Positions 1 through 9,259 of a stretch of DNA of 64,000 nucleotides are shown here, piece after piece. The translations under genes were made by a program, and so were the position numbers. A model generated the notes under the pieces. It was given only the letters and a program-made list of their open reading frames with translations, made no database searches and had not been told where the DNA came from. The stretch covers positions 23,272,903 to 23,336,902 of the forward strand of contig NC_092238.1 of NCBI RefSeq assembly GCF_036320965.1. Reading direction: 5' to 3'. Source of the stretch: Panulirus ornatus (lineage: Eukaryota; Arthropoda; Malacostraca; Decapoda; Palinuridae). Numbering within the stretch: the first letter of the stretch is position 1; every line of letters starts with the position of its first letter.

Positions 1-80
1 TGTATGGGGGTGGGTTGGGCCATTTCTTTCGTCTGTTTCCTTGCGCTACCTCGCAAACGCGGGAGACAGCGACAAAGCAA

Positions 81-130
<50 letters not shown>
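1..130 (+). mobile_element. 3' tail of an RTE-like LINE or derived SINE, plus (AT)n
   Basis: Positions 1-90 match the 3' terminal module of the window's RTE-like LINE: TTGGGCCATTTC, then TTGCGCTACCTCGC, then GCGGGAGACAGCGACAAAG, then an A run. The same module ends the copies at 2951-3135, 4456-4640 and 18,355-18,540. An (AT)n tract follows from about 90 to 130. The body of the element lies beyond the left edge, so it cannot be said whether this is a LINE or a short tail unit. Confidence 0.8.
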
Positions 131-133
<3 letters not shown>

Positions 134-3100
134 GCTTTTTAAACCAGGTATTCCCAATCATCAGTCCTTTTTCAGCACATAAATCTACAAGCTCTTCACC
201 ATTTCCATTTACAACACTGAACACCCCATGCATACCAATTATTCCCTCAACTGCCACATTACTCACCTTTGCATTCAAATCACCCATCACTATAACCCGG
301 TCTCGTGCATCAAAACCGCTAACACACTCATTTAGCTGCTCCCAAAACACTTGCCTCTCATGATCTTTCTTCTCATGCCCAGGTGCATATGCACCAATAA
401 TCACCCACCTCTCTCCATCAACTTTCAATTTTACCCATATTAATCGGGAATTTATTTTCTTACATTCTATCACATACTCCCACAACTCCTGTTTCAGGAG
501 TATTGCTACTCCTTCCCTTGCTCTTGTCCTCTCACTAACCCCTGACTTCACTCCCCAGACATTTCCAAACCACTCTTCCCCTTTACCCTTGAGTATACTT
601 ATGTAAGTAGGAGAGATGGCCAGAGAGCGTTATTGGATTACGTGTTAATTGACAGGCGTGCGAAAGAGAGACTTATGGATGTCAATGTGCTGAGAGGTGC
701 AACTGGAGGGATGTCTGATCATTATCTTGTGGAGGCTAAGGTGAAGATTAGTATGGGTTTTCAGAAAAGAAGAGTGAATGTTGGGGTGAAGAAGGTGGTG
801 AGAGTAAGTGAGCTTGGGAAGGAGACCTGTGTGAAGAAGTATCAGGAGAGACTGTGTACAGAATGGAAAAAGGTGAGAACAATGGAAGTAAGGGGAGTGG
901 GGGAGGAATGGGATGTATTTAGGGAATCACTGATGGATTGCGCAAAAGATGCTTGTGGCATGAGAAGAGTGGGAGGTGGGCTGTTTAGAAAGGGTAGTGA
1001 GTGGTGGGATGAAGAAGTAAGAGTATTAGTGAAAGAGAAGAGAGAGGCATTTGGACGATTTTTGCAGGGAAAAAATGCAATTGAGTGGGAGAAGTATAAA
1101 AGAAAGAGACAGGAGGTCAAGAGAAAGGTGCAAGAGGTGAAAAAAAGGGCAAATGAGAGTTGGGGTGAGAGACTATCAGTAAATTTTAGGGAGAATAAAA
1201 AGATGTTCTGGAAGGAGGTAAATAGGGTGCGTAAGACAAGGGAGCAAATGGGAACTTCAGTGAAGGACGTAAATGGGGAGGTGATAACAAGTAGTGGTGA
1301 TGTGAGAAGGAGATGGAATGAGTATTTTGAAGGTTTGTTGAATGTGTCTGATGACAGAGTGGCAGATATAGGGTGTTTGGGTCGAGGTGGTGTGCAAAGT
1401 GAGAGGGTTAGGGAAAATGATTTGGTAAACAGAGAAGAGGTAGTAAAAGCTTTGCGGAAGATGAAAGCCGGCAAGGCAGCAGGTTTGGATGGTATTGCAG
1501 TGGAATTTATTAAAAAAGGGGGTGACTGTATTGTCGACTGGTTGGTAAGGTTATTTAATGTATGTATGACTCATGGTGAGGTGCCTGAGGATTGGCGGAA
1601 TGCGTGCATAGTGCCATTGTACAAAGGCAAAGGGGATAAGAGTGAGTGCTCAAATTACAGAGGTATAAGTTTGTTGAGTATTCCTGGTAAATTATATGGG
1701 AGGGTATTGATTGAGAGGGTGAAGGCATGTACAGAGCATCAGATTGGGGAAGAGCAGTGTGGTTTCAGAAGTGGTAGAGGATGTGTGGATCAGGTGTTTG
1801 CTTTGAAGAATGTATGTGAGAAATACTTAGAAAAGCAAATGGATTTGTATGTAGCATTCATGGATCTGGAGAAGGCATATGATAGAGTTGATAGAGATGC
1901 TCTGTGGAAGGTATTAAGAATATATGGTGTGGGAGGCAAGTTGTTAGAAGCAGTGAAAAGTTTTTATCGAGGATGTAAGGCATGTGTACGTGTAGGAAGA
2001 GAGGAAAGTGATTGGTTCTCAGTGAATGTAGGTTTGCGGCAGGGGTGTGTGATGTCTCCATGGTTGTTTAATTTGTTTATGGATGGGGTTGTTAGGGAGG
2101 TAAATGCAAGAGTCTTGGAAAGAGGGGCAAGTATGAGGTCTGTTGGGGATGAGAGAGCTTGGGAAGTGAGTCAGTTGTTGTTCGCTGATGATACAGCGCT
2201 GGTGGCGGATTCATGTGAGAAACTGCAGAAGCTGGTGACGGAGTTTGGTAAAGTGTGTGGAAGAAGAAAGTTAAGAGTAAATGTGAATAAGAGCAAGGTT
2301 ATTAGGTACAGTAGGGTTGAGGGTCAAGTCAATTGGGAGGTGAGTTTGAATGGAGAAAAACTGGAGGAAGTGAAGTGTTTTAGATATCTGGGAGTGGATC
2401 TGTCAGCGGATGGAACCATGGAAGCGGAAGTGGATCATAGGGTGGGGGAGGGGGCGAAAATTTTGGGAGCCTTGAAAAATGTGTGGAAGTCGAGAACATT
2501 ATCCCGGAAAGCAAAAATGGGTATGTTTGAAGGAATAGTAGTTCCAACAATGTTGTATGGTTGCGAGGCGTGGGCTATGGATAGAGTTGTGCGCAGGAGG
2601 ATGGATGTGCTGGAAATGAGATGTTTGAGGACAATGTGTGGTGTGAGGTGGTTTGATCGAGTAAGTAACGTAAGGGTAAGAGAGATGTGTGGAAATAAAA
2701 AGAGCGTGGTTGAGAGAGCAGAAGAGGGTGTTTTGAAATGGTTTGGGCACATGGAGAGAATGAGTGAGGAAAGATTGACCAAGAGGATATATGTGTCGGA
2801 GGTGGAGGGAACGAGGAGAAGAGGGAGACCAAATTGGAGGTGGAAAGATGGAGTGAAAAGGATTTTGTGTGATCGGGGCCTGAACATGCAGGAGGGTGAA
2901 AGGAGGGCAAGGAATAGAGTGAATTGGAGCGATGTGGTATACAGGGGTTGACGTGCTGTCAGTGGATTGAATCAAGGCATGTGAAGCGTCCGGGGTAAAC
3001 CATGGAAAGCTGTGTAGGTATGTATATTTGCGTGTGTGGACGTGTGTATGTACATGTGTATGGGGAGGGTTGGGCCATTTCTTTCGTCTGTTTCCTTGCG

Positions 3101-3135
3101 CTACCTCGCAAACGCGGGAGACAGCGACAAAGTAT
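131..3135 (+). mobile_element. RTE-like LINE copy 1 with inverted 5' segment
   Basis: Positions 131-593 are antisense to the endonuclease part of the LINE. They match, in the same orientation, the minus-strand copy near 26,600-27,060. From 594 the element is sense and runs through the RT to the stop at 2951 and the 3' UTR to about 3135, then A(n) and (AT)n. The outer end of the inverted part (131, sense GGTTTAAAAAGCGAG) lies next in LINE coordinates to the start of the sense part (TATACTTATGTAAG), so the two pieces together cover a continuous stretch of LINE. This is the arrangement expected from twin priming during target-primed reverse transcription. The element belongs to the subfamily shared with the copies at 18,553 and 27,532. 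Confidence 0.88.
594..2951 (+). CDS. RTE-like LINE ORF, 5'-truncated, RT open reading frame
   Basis: An open frame of about 785 codons encodes the end of an APE-type endonuclease and a full non-LTR reverse transcriptase. Visible in order: the last APE motif (SDHYLVEAK, near 714-743); the RT start with GKAAGLDGIAVEF (near 1470-1510); GFRSGRGCVDQV (near 1759); FMDLEKAYDRV with the first catalytic Asp (near 1857); GLRQGCVMSPWLFN (near 2032); the FADD catalytic box at 2181-2192; and a C-terminal WFGHMERMSEERLTKR segment with RRRGRPNWRWKD (near 2740-2850). The product would copy element RNA into a nicked target. No start codon fits, because the true N-terminus lies in the inverted 131-593 segment, so it cannot make a complete enzyme. 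The stop at 2949-2951 matches the family stop. Confidence 0.85.
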   Translation, partial: YTYVSRRDGQRALLDYVLIDRRAKERLMDVNVLRGATGGMSDHYLVEAKVKISMGFQKRRVNVGVKKVVRVSELGKETCVKKYQERLCTEWKKVRTMEVRGVGEEWDVFRESLMDCAKDACGMRRVGGGLFRKGSEWWDEEVRVLVKEKREAFGRFLQGKNAIEWEKYKRKRQEVKRKVQEVKKRANESWGERLSVNFRENKKMFWKEVNRVRKTREQMGTSVKDVNGEVITSSGDVRRRWNEYFEGLLNVSDDRVADIGCLGRGGVQSERVRENDLVNREEVVKALRKMKAGKAAGLDGIAVEFIKKGGDCIVDWLVRLFNVCMTHGEVPEDWRNACIVPLYKGKGDKSECSNYRGISLLSIPGKLYGRVLIERVKACTEHQIGEEQCGFRSGRGCVDQVFALKNVCEKYLEKQMDLYVAFMDLEKAYDRVDRDALWKVLRIYGVGGKLLEAVKSFYRGCKACVRVGREESDWFSVNVGLRQGCVMSPWLFNLFMDGVVREVNARVLERGASMRSVGDERAWEVSQLLFADDTALVADSCEKLQKLVTEFGKVCGRRKLRVNVNKSKVIRYSRVEGQVNWEVSLNGEKLEEVKCFRYLGVDLSADGTMEAEVDHRVGEGAKILGALKNVWKSRTLSRKAKMGMFEGIVVPTMLYGCEAWAMDRVVRRRMDVLEMRCLRTMCGVRWFDRVSNVRVREMCGNKKSVVERAEEGVLKWFGHMERMSEERLTKRIYVSEVEGTRRRGRPNWRWKDGVKRILCDRGLNMQEGERRARNRVNWSDVVYRG

Positions 3136-3183
<48 letters not shown>
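3136..3183. repeat. A(n)(AT)n tract between two LINE copies
   Basis: The A run closing LINE copy 1 passes straight into (TA)n, and the next LINE copy begins directly at 3184. The same A(n)-(AT)n-element arrangement recurs throughout the window. Confidence 0.85.
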
Positions 3184-3185
<2 letters not shown>

Positions 3186-4395
3186 TCCTGGTAAATTATA
3201 TGGGAGGGTATTGATTGCGAGGGTGAAGGCATGTACAGAGCATCAGATTGGGGAAGAGCAGTGTGGTTTCAGAAGTGGTAGAGGATGTGTGGATCAGGTG
3301 TTTGCTTTGAAGAATGTATGTGAGAAATACTTAGAAAAGCAAATGGATTTGTATGTAGCATTTATGGATCTGGAGAAGGCATATGATAGAGTTGATAGAG
3401 ATGCTCTGTGGAAGGTATTAAGAATATATGGTGTGGGAGGAAAGTTGTTAGAAGCAGTGAAAAGTTTTTATCGAGGATGTAAGGCATGTGTACGTGTAGG
3501 AAGAGAGGAAAGTGATTGGTTCTCAGTGAATGTAGGTTTGCGGCAGGGGTGTGTGATGTCTCCATGGTTGTTTAATTTGTTTAAGGATGGGGTTGTTAGG
3601 GAGGTAAATGCAAGAGTTTTGGAAAGAGGGGCAAGTATGAAGTCTGTTGGGGATGAGAGAGCTTGGGAAGTGAGTCAGTTGTTGTTCGCTGATGATACAG
3701 CGCTGGTGGCTGATTCATGTGAGAAACTGCAGAAGCTGGTGACTGAGTTTGGTAAAGTGTGTGGAAGAAGAAAGTTAAGAGTAAATGTGAATAAGAGCAA
3801 GGTTATTAGGTACAGTAGGGTTGAGGGTCAAGTCAATTGGGAGGTGAGTTTGAATGGAGAAAAACTGGAGGAAGTGAAGTGTTTTAGATATCTGGGAGTG
3901 GATCTGGCAGCGGATGGAACCATGGAAGCGGAAGTGGATCATAGGGTGGGGGAGGGGGTGAAAATTCTGGGGGCCTTGAAGAATGTTTGGAAGTCGAGAA
4001 CATTATCTCGGAAAGCAAAAATGGGTATGTTTGAAGGAATAGTGGTTCCAACAATGTTGTATGGTTGCGAGGCGTGGGCTATGGATAGAGTTGTGCGCAG
4101 GAGGATGGATGTGCTGGAAATGAAATGTTTGAGGACAATGTGTGGTGTGAGGTGGTTTGATCGAGTGAGTAACGTAAGGGTAAGAGAGATGTGTGGAAAT
4201 AAAAAGAGCGTGGTTGAGAGAGCAGAAGAGGGTGTTTTGAAGTGGTTTGGGCACATGGAGAGAATGAGTGAGGAAAGATTGACCAAGAGGATATATGTGT
4301 CGGAGGTGGAGGGAACGAGGAGAAGAGGGAGACCAAATTGGAGGTGGAAAGATGGAGTGAAAAAGATTTTGTGTGATCGGGGCCTGAACATGTAG
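3184..4395 (+). pseudogene. Truncated RTE-like RT ORF with premature stop
   Basis: The frame covers the RT from IPGKLYGRV through the first catalytic Asp (FMDLEKAYD), GLRQGCVMSPWLFN and FADDTALVAD to the C-terminal RRRGRPNWRWKD. It stops at 4393-4395, where the CAG codon of the sequence NMQEGERR has become TAG, 20 codons before the family stop at 4453-4455. The endonuclease and the RT N-terminus are absent. It has no start codon of its own and should be read as a dead fragment. Confidence 0.85.
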
Positions 4396-4662
4396 GAGGG
4401 TGAAAGGAGGGCAAGGAATAGAGTGAATTGGAGTGATGTGGTATACCGGGGTTGACGTGCTGTCAGTGGATTGAATCAAGGCATGTGAAGCGTCTGGGGT
4501 AAACCATGGAAAGCTGTGTAGGTATGTATATTTGCGTGTGTGGGCGTATGTATATACGTGTGTATGGGGGGAGTTGGGCCATTTCTTTCGTCTGTTTCCT
4601 TGCGCTACCTCGCAAACGTGGGAGACAGCGACAAAGTATAATAATAAAAAAAAAAAAAAAAT
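3184..4662 (+). mobile_element. RTE-like LINE copy 2, 5'-truncated
   Basis: This sense copy begins inside the RT (IPGKLYGRVLI) directly after (AT)n and ends with the short form of the 3' UTR (4456-4640) and an A-rich tail. Diagnostic bases (CTGGCAGCGG near 3904; GGGGGCCTTGAAGAATGT near 3970) group it with the copies at 20,041 and 32,273 rather than with copy 1. 5' truncation is usual for target-primed reverse transcription. Confidence 0.87.
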
Positions 4663-4960
4663 ATGTGTGTGTGTGTGTTTGTGTGTTTATGTATATACAT
4701 GTATATGTGGGTATATGGGAATGAATATAGGCAGCAAGTATGCATTTTTTACATGTGTATATATGTATATGTTTGTGTATGTATTTATATATGTATATGT
4801 TGAAATGTATAGGTATATATATGTGCGTGTGTGGACATGTATGTATATACATGTGTATGTGGGTGGGTTGGGCCGTTCATCATCTGTTTTATTGCACTAC
4901 CTCACTAATGCGGGAGACCAGTTAAGTATGATAGAATATAAATATGTATGTTTGTGTGTA
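4663..4960 (+). mobile_element. Diverged LINE-3'-tail (SINE-like) unit
   Basis: After (TG)n-rich sequence this stretch carries GAATGAATATAGGCAGCAAG, then TGTATATG-rich sequence, GTGCGTGTGTGGACATG, GGGTGGGTTGGGCC and ACTACCTCACTAATGCGGGAG. These are the parts, in order, of the long LINE 3' UTR. No coding part is present and substitutions are frequent, so it is an older 3'-end-only copy. It may be a very short LINE truncation or an independent SINE that shares the LINE tail. Confidence 0.65.
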
Positions 4961-5542
4961 AAATTTGTTAATATATAGCCTCAAGGACCCCCTTCTCTAG
5001 GAGTTCCTGCAGTTTCAGGCATGTGACACAGGCAGTAGCAGGTAAAGGATTGATTTCTTTGAAGTGGAAAGTTTTTCCATGAGATTGTTGTCTGACAGTA
5101 CAAACTTGCTAAAAGGTCATCTCTGCAGCTGCTTTAATAAGTTTGTGGTTAGATGTTACAACCACCTGAAGTTGTGTCGTCTACGCAGCATAGTGTTTTC
5201 AGGGATCTTTTCGCTGAAGTAGAGTATATCATATCTGTGCACTTGCATGGATTGCTGCCTCAAACCACATAGTAGGGTTTGTAGGTTTCTGTAATATCTG
5301 TACATGTCTTCTCCGTTGTTATTGGACTCCACCTGAAAGTGGTAACTCTGCTAGGGAAAAGTCATCTACATTGCAATGGTATCATTATCAGTGGACAAAA
5401 AGATGTCCAGTCCTGTAAAGGAATTTCTTCATTCTAAAGAGTCCATCATTTCTTTGCTTCTGCTTGGAGTACAGTCTGAAACAGCAGAAACCCAAGAGAA
5501 GCAGTCCCGGATTTTTATGATTAATGATGTCTCCTCCTACAG
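4961..5542. other. Unique sequence upstream of candidate exon
   Basis: No repeat family in this window matches. An open frame at 5376-5558 encodes a plausible hydrophilic-then-hydrophobic peptide (SPVKEFLHSKESIISLLLLG). It overlaps the splice-like site used by the next exon in another frame, and I see no good donor for it. It may be chance or a neighbouring exon. Confidence 0.4.
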
Positions 5543-5723
5543 GCAATGCTTAGCCTAATGGAAGATCTGCTCCGATCATCCCATTCGGAGGCATGGGGAA
5601 GTGCTGCAGAGCCCTCCTCTTGGCCTTCCTTGGTGCCTCCCCAGGATATCACTCTCCACCACGTCCTGAGTGCTCTTACTAATGCTCGACCAGAATTTGA
5701 AATCTTCACAGATTACGGACTAG
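5543..5723 (+). CDS. Candidate internal exon of an unrecognised host gene
   Basis: A pyrimidine-rich stretch ending CTCCTCCTACAG (5531-5542) precedes an open 181-bp segment, followed by ACTAG/GTACAC, a fair splice donor, at 5724. In the frame of GCA ATG CTT the exon reads AMLSLMEDLLRSSHSEAWGS, then a Pro/Ser-rich part, then QDITLHHVLSALTNARPEFE and IFTDYGL. The composition is unlike the repeats around it and looks like ordinary soluble protein. I do not recognise the family. If real, it would be one exon of a gene whose introns are filled with LINEs. The first ATG (5546) need not be a start. No partner exon could be assigned with confidence. Confidence 0.35.
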
Positions 5724-7736
5724 GTACACCTCTTGAAACTGCTTGTTTAAGTAATGCTTAATTGAATTTAGACTTGAAGTTTAATGCATGAAATAGGGCA
5801 ATGTGGACTGGAGGGTTCTTTTAGAACTGTCTTCATCATCTTCACTACCATTTGAAAGCACTGGAGTGATATTGCTGGTGTGTTTCATAACAGATTATTG
5901 ATCTGAAGAGTATGAAAAGTTTAACTTGCTGATGGTGTCCTGTTTGAAATTTTAGTTATTGTATGAAGTATTTGATTATGTGATTGACAGGTGAGAATAC
6001 GAAAAGCCATACTCAGTTGAAGAGATGTGTTAAGGCTCTCAGGTATACTTGTGGTGTAGCATATGTAACTGGAAGAATGCATTTGAGAGATATGCTGCAG
6101 CTGTTACTTAGTATGGGTTTTGAATGGGCTACCTTGCTGTTAAGGGACAAATACCCTGTTAGATGTATCAGATGTAACAAGAAGTCATACCAATACCATG
6201 GTATGGACCACTTTCATGTTACTTGGGCCAGCCATTCAGAACTGATTTCCAGATTCCAGTCATTATGTTTTTGACCATGCACCATCTAAGTTGTAATGGC
6301 TTCAGCACATGTATAGTTCTTGACATTGATTAATTGAGTGTAAGATCTGTATATTGGAAAATGTAGCTTAATCCTTATTTTATTACTTGTATAGTTGCTC
6401 ACTTGGGTTAAATCTGGCTGTATTATATGTGTATGTGAAAACATGGTATCCCTGGTCAAGCATCTTGCATATGATGAGTTAGTCAGGTTAATCATAGACA
6501 CCATATACACAGTGATGACTTGGATTAAACTACCTCACTTCTTTGCAATTGGGAAAACTTTACAAGATATTAAGCGTGATATTATGAACATTCTTTTGTC
6601 AGGAACTTTTCTGCTGGTGACTTGATGCAGTGGTAAGGGTTGATTTTTTCATGGGTTACTTCAGTCATCTGGACAGCAGGCATTATACCTCTGTGGAGTA
6701 AAGTTACCCTCATAGTTTGAATATTGGTAGATGGCCATGTTATCAGGTGTGGAGAAGAATTGAATTTCCATCCTGTTTCATTTTTGTAAGATATATCTTG
6801 CCTTACTTTTACTTCAGGTGTAAAACAGTGTGATTATTTTAAATGTATAATCTCTCCGTTTTTCTCATATAGACATGATTAACAATTAATTAGAAACAGA
6901 AATTTTAGGACTTCGTTATTGAAGAAATTACAGCATGTTTTGTTCTATATTATAAAGGTCACATAAATTATATAATTCCAAAACTATCTGTGATATTCTA
7001 GATATGATTTTAAGGCATTCATTGTTGAAAATCTTTATAATAAAAACTCAGGGTTCGATGAAGTTGGTTATTACTATCCATGTTGAATTGATGAGCACCA
7101 TGAACAGACAAGCTGAATACTGCCAAGAAAGCGAGGACTGGTGTCCTCCTCACTATTTGTTATTGTTTAAGAGGACTTGTGGAAAATGAAATTTTTTGTT
7201 GGTCTACATAAAAGTAACTTCTGAGTTTTTCAGGCCAGGATACAGGGTCAGAGTAGTCTTTCAGGCCAGGATGCAGGGTCAGATTAACCAGCTCTCTAAA
7301 CATCATATGTGGGTTGCTTAGCAACAGTGATCAGCTCTCAGCTAGGTTGTGTTTGGTGTAAGGTGATTGTGACTAGCTTTGCTAAGTTAGGATAATAGTC
7401 TTATGTTCTTCATGAATTGACCATGGTCAAAAGTTTGTTTAAAGTATGAAATTTCAGACAAGTAGATATGATTTTAGAAAAAAAATGCCATTTCATTGCA
7501 TTTGGTAGAGGCATATGAAAAATTCATAAGAAAGAACTTTGGTAAGTTATGGCTCTGTAACTGTTGAATGTTGTTTTACATTTTTGTAATAAAGGTAGAA
7601 TGTGCTAAAATAAACAATGAACTACCATGGTGTAGCAGTTAGTGTTACAGACCCTGACATGTTCATAGGGTGCACAGGCATGAGCCCACAAACATTCAAA
7701 TTCTGACTTAGCATTTCATCCACAGTCAACCCAGGT
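5724..7736. other. AT-rich unique sequence, possible intron
   Basis: No transposon or tandem array is visible except a short imperfect direct duplication of about 30 bp at about 7229-7289 (both copies contain TCAGGCCAGGAT and CAGGGTCAGA). Open frames such as 5984-6274 and 6395-6625 have no recognisable motif or convincing splice sites and are probably chance. Confidence 0.4.
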
Positions 7737-8277
7737 GTATGTGTATATGTATAGATAGGGTTGCACAGGGGAGGTCGGATGTGGTGGAAATGAAATGTTT
7801 AAGGACAATATGTGGTGTGAGGTGGTTTGATCAAGTAAGTAATGAAAGGGTAAGAGAGATGTGTGGAAATAAAAAGAGTGTGGAGAGAGAAGAGGGTGTG
7901 TTGAAAATGATTTGTTTATATGGAGAGAATGAGTGAAGAAAGGTTGACAAAGAGGATATGTGTCAGAGATTAGGGAACAAGGAAAAGCGGGAGACCAAAT
8001 TGGGGATAGAAGGTTGGAGTGAAAAGATTTTGAGCAATCAGGGCCTGAACATGCAGGAGGGAGAAGGGTGTGCACAGAATAAAGTGAATTGAAACAATGT
8101 GGTATACTGGGGTTGATGTGCTGTCTATAGACTGAACCAGAGCATGTGAAATATCTGTGGTAAACCATGGGAAGGTATATGGGACCTGGTTGTGGATAGG
8201 GAGCTGTGGTTTCAGTGCATTGCACATTACAGCTTGAGAATGAGTGAGTGAATGTGGCCTTTTTTGTCTTTCATGGT
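7737..8277 (+). mobile_element. Old RTE-like LINE copy 3, 3' end only
   Basis: The sequence from 7772 matches the LINE C-terminus (VEMKCLRTICGVRWFD, then NKKSV) with several indels. It continues into the long-form 3' UTR (GGGAGCTGTGGTTTCAGTGC near 8197, then GAATGTGGCC near 8250). Frameshifts and substitutions mark it as older than copies 1-2. Its 3' end faces the 3' end of copy 4, so the two form a tail-to-tail inverted pair. Confidence 0.78.
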
Positions 8278-9259
8278 GTTCCAATTCACTCTATTCCTTG
8301 CACGCCTTTCACCCTCCCACATATTCAGGCCCCGATCACTCAAAATCTTTTTCACTCCATCTTTCCACCTCCAATTTGGTCTCCCACTTCTCGTTCCCTC
8401 CACCTCTGACACACATATACTCTTTGTCAATCTCTCCTTATTTATTCTCTCCATGTGACCAAACCATTTCAAAACACCCTCTTCTGCTCTCTCAACCACA
8501 CTTTTTTTTTTATTACCACACATCTCTCTTACCCTTTCATTACTTACTCGATCAAACCACCTCACACCACACATGTCCTCAAACATCTCATTTCCAACAC
8601 ATCCACCCTCCTCCGCACAACTCTATCTATAGCCCACGCCTCGCAACCATTTAACATTGTTGAAACCACTATTCCTTCAAACATTTTTGCTTTCCAAGAT
8701 AATGTTCTCGACTTCCACACATCTTTCAACGCTCCCAGAACTTTCGCCCCTCCCCCACCCTATGATTCATTTCCGCTTCCATGGTTCCATCCACTGCCAA
8801 ATCCACTCCCAGATATCTAAAACACTTATACCCCCATAATTTGAGCACTCACTTTTATCCCCTTTGCCTTTGTACAATGGCACTGTGCAAGCATTCCACC
8901 AAATAATCAGGCACCTCACCATGAGTCATACATACATAAAATAACCTTACCAACCAGTCAAAAATACTGTCACCCCCCGTTTTTAATAAATTCCACTGCA
9001 ATACCATCCAAACCTGCTGCCTTGCCGGCTTTCATCTTCCACAAAGCTTTTACCACCTCTTCTTTGTTTACTAAATCATTCTCCCTCACCCTCTCACTTT
9101 GCACACCACCTCAAACAAAAGACCCTATATCTGCCACTCTATCATCAAACACATTCAACAAACCTTCAAAATACTCACTCCATCTCCTTCTCACATCACC
9201 ACTACTTGTTATCACCTCCCCATTAGCCCCCTTCACTGATGTTCCCATTTGTTACCTTG
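8278..9259 (-). mobile_element. Old RTE-like LINE copy 4 with large internal deletion
   Basis: Read on the minus strand, it runs from RT N-terminal sequence (start near 9259) to the ORF end near 8278. At about 8824 the sequence jumps from the KGDK/NYRG part of the RT straight to the KCFRYLG part. Roughly 700 bp holding the catalytic FADD box is therefore missing. Several single-base indels also break the frame. It is a dead fragment adjoining copy 3 (3' end to 3' end) and copy 5. Confidence 0.8.

Noticed and set aside
842..1474. Minus-strand frames inside the LINE (for example MPAFIFRKAFTTSS...)
   Set aside because: Shadows of the RT ORF on the opposite strand. They recur with every LINE copy in either orientation because the sense strand is poor in the complements of stop codons.
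5376..5558. Frame upstream of the candidate exon
   Set aside because: Protein-like, but it lacks a donor and overlaps the better exon in another frame; kept only as a note.
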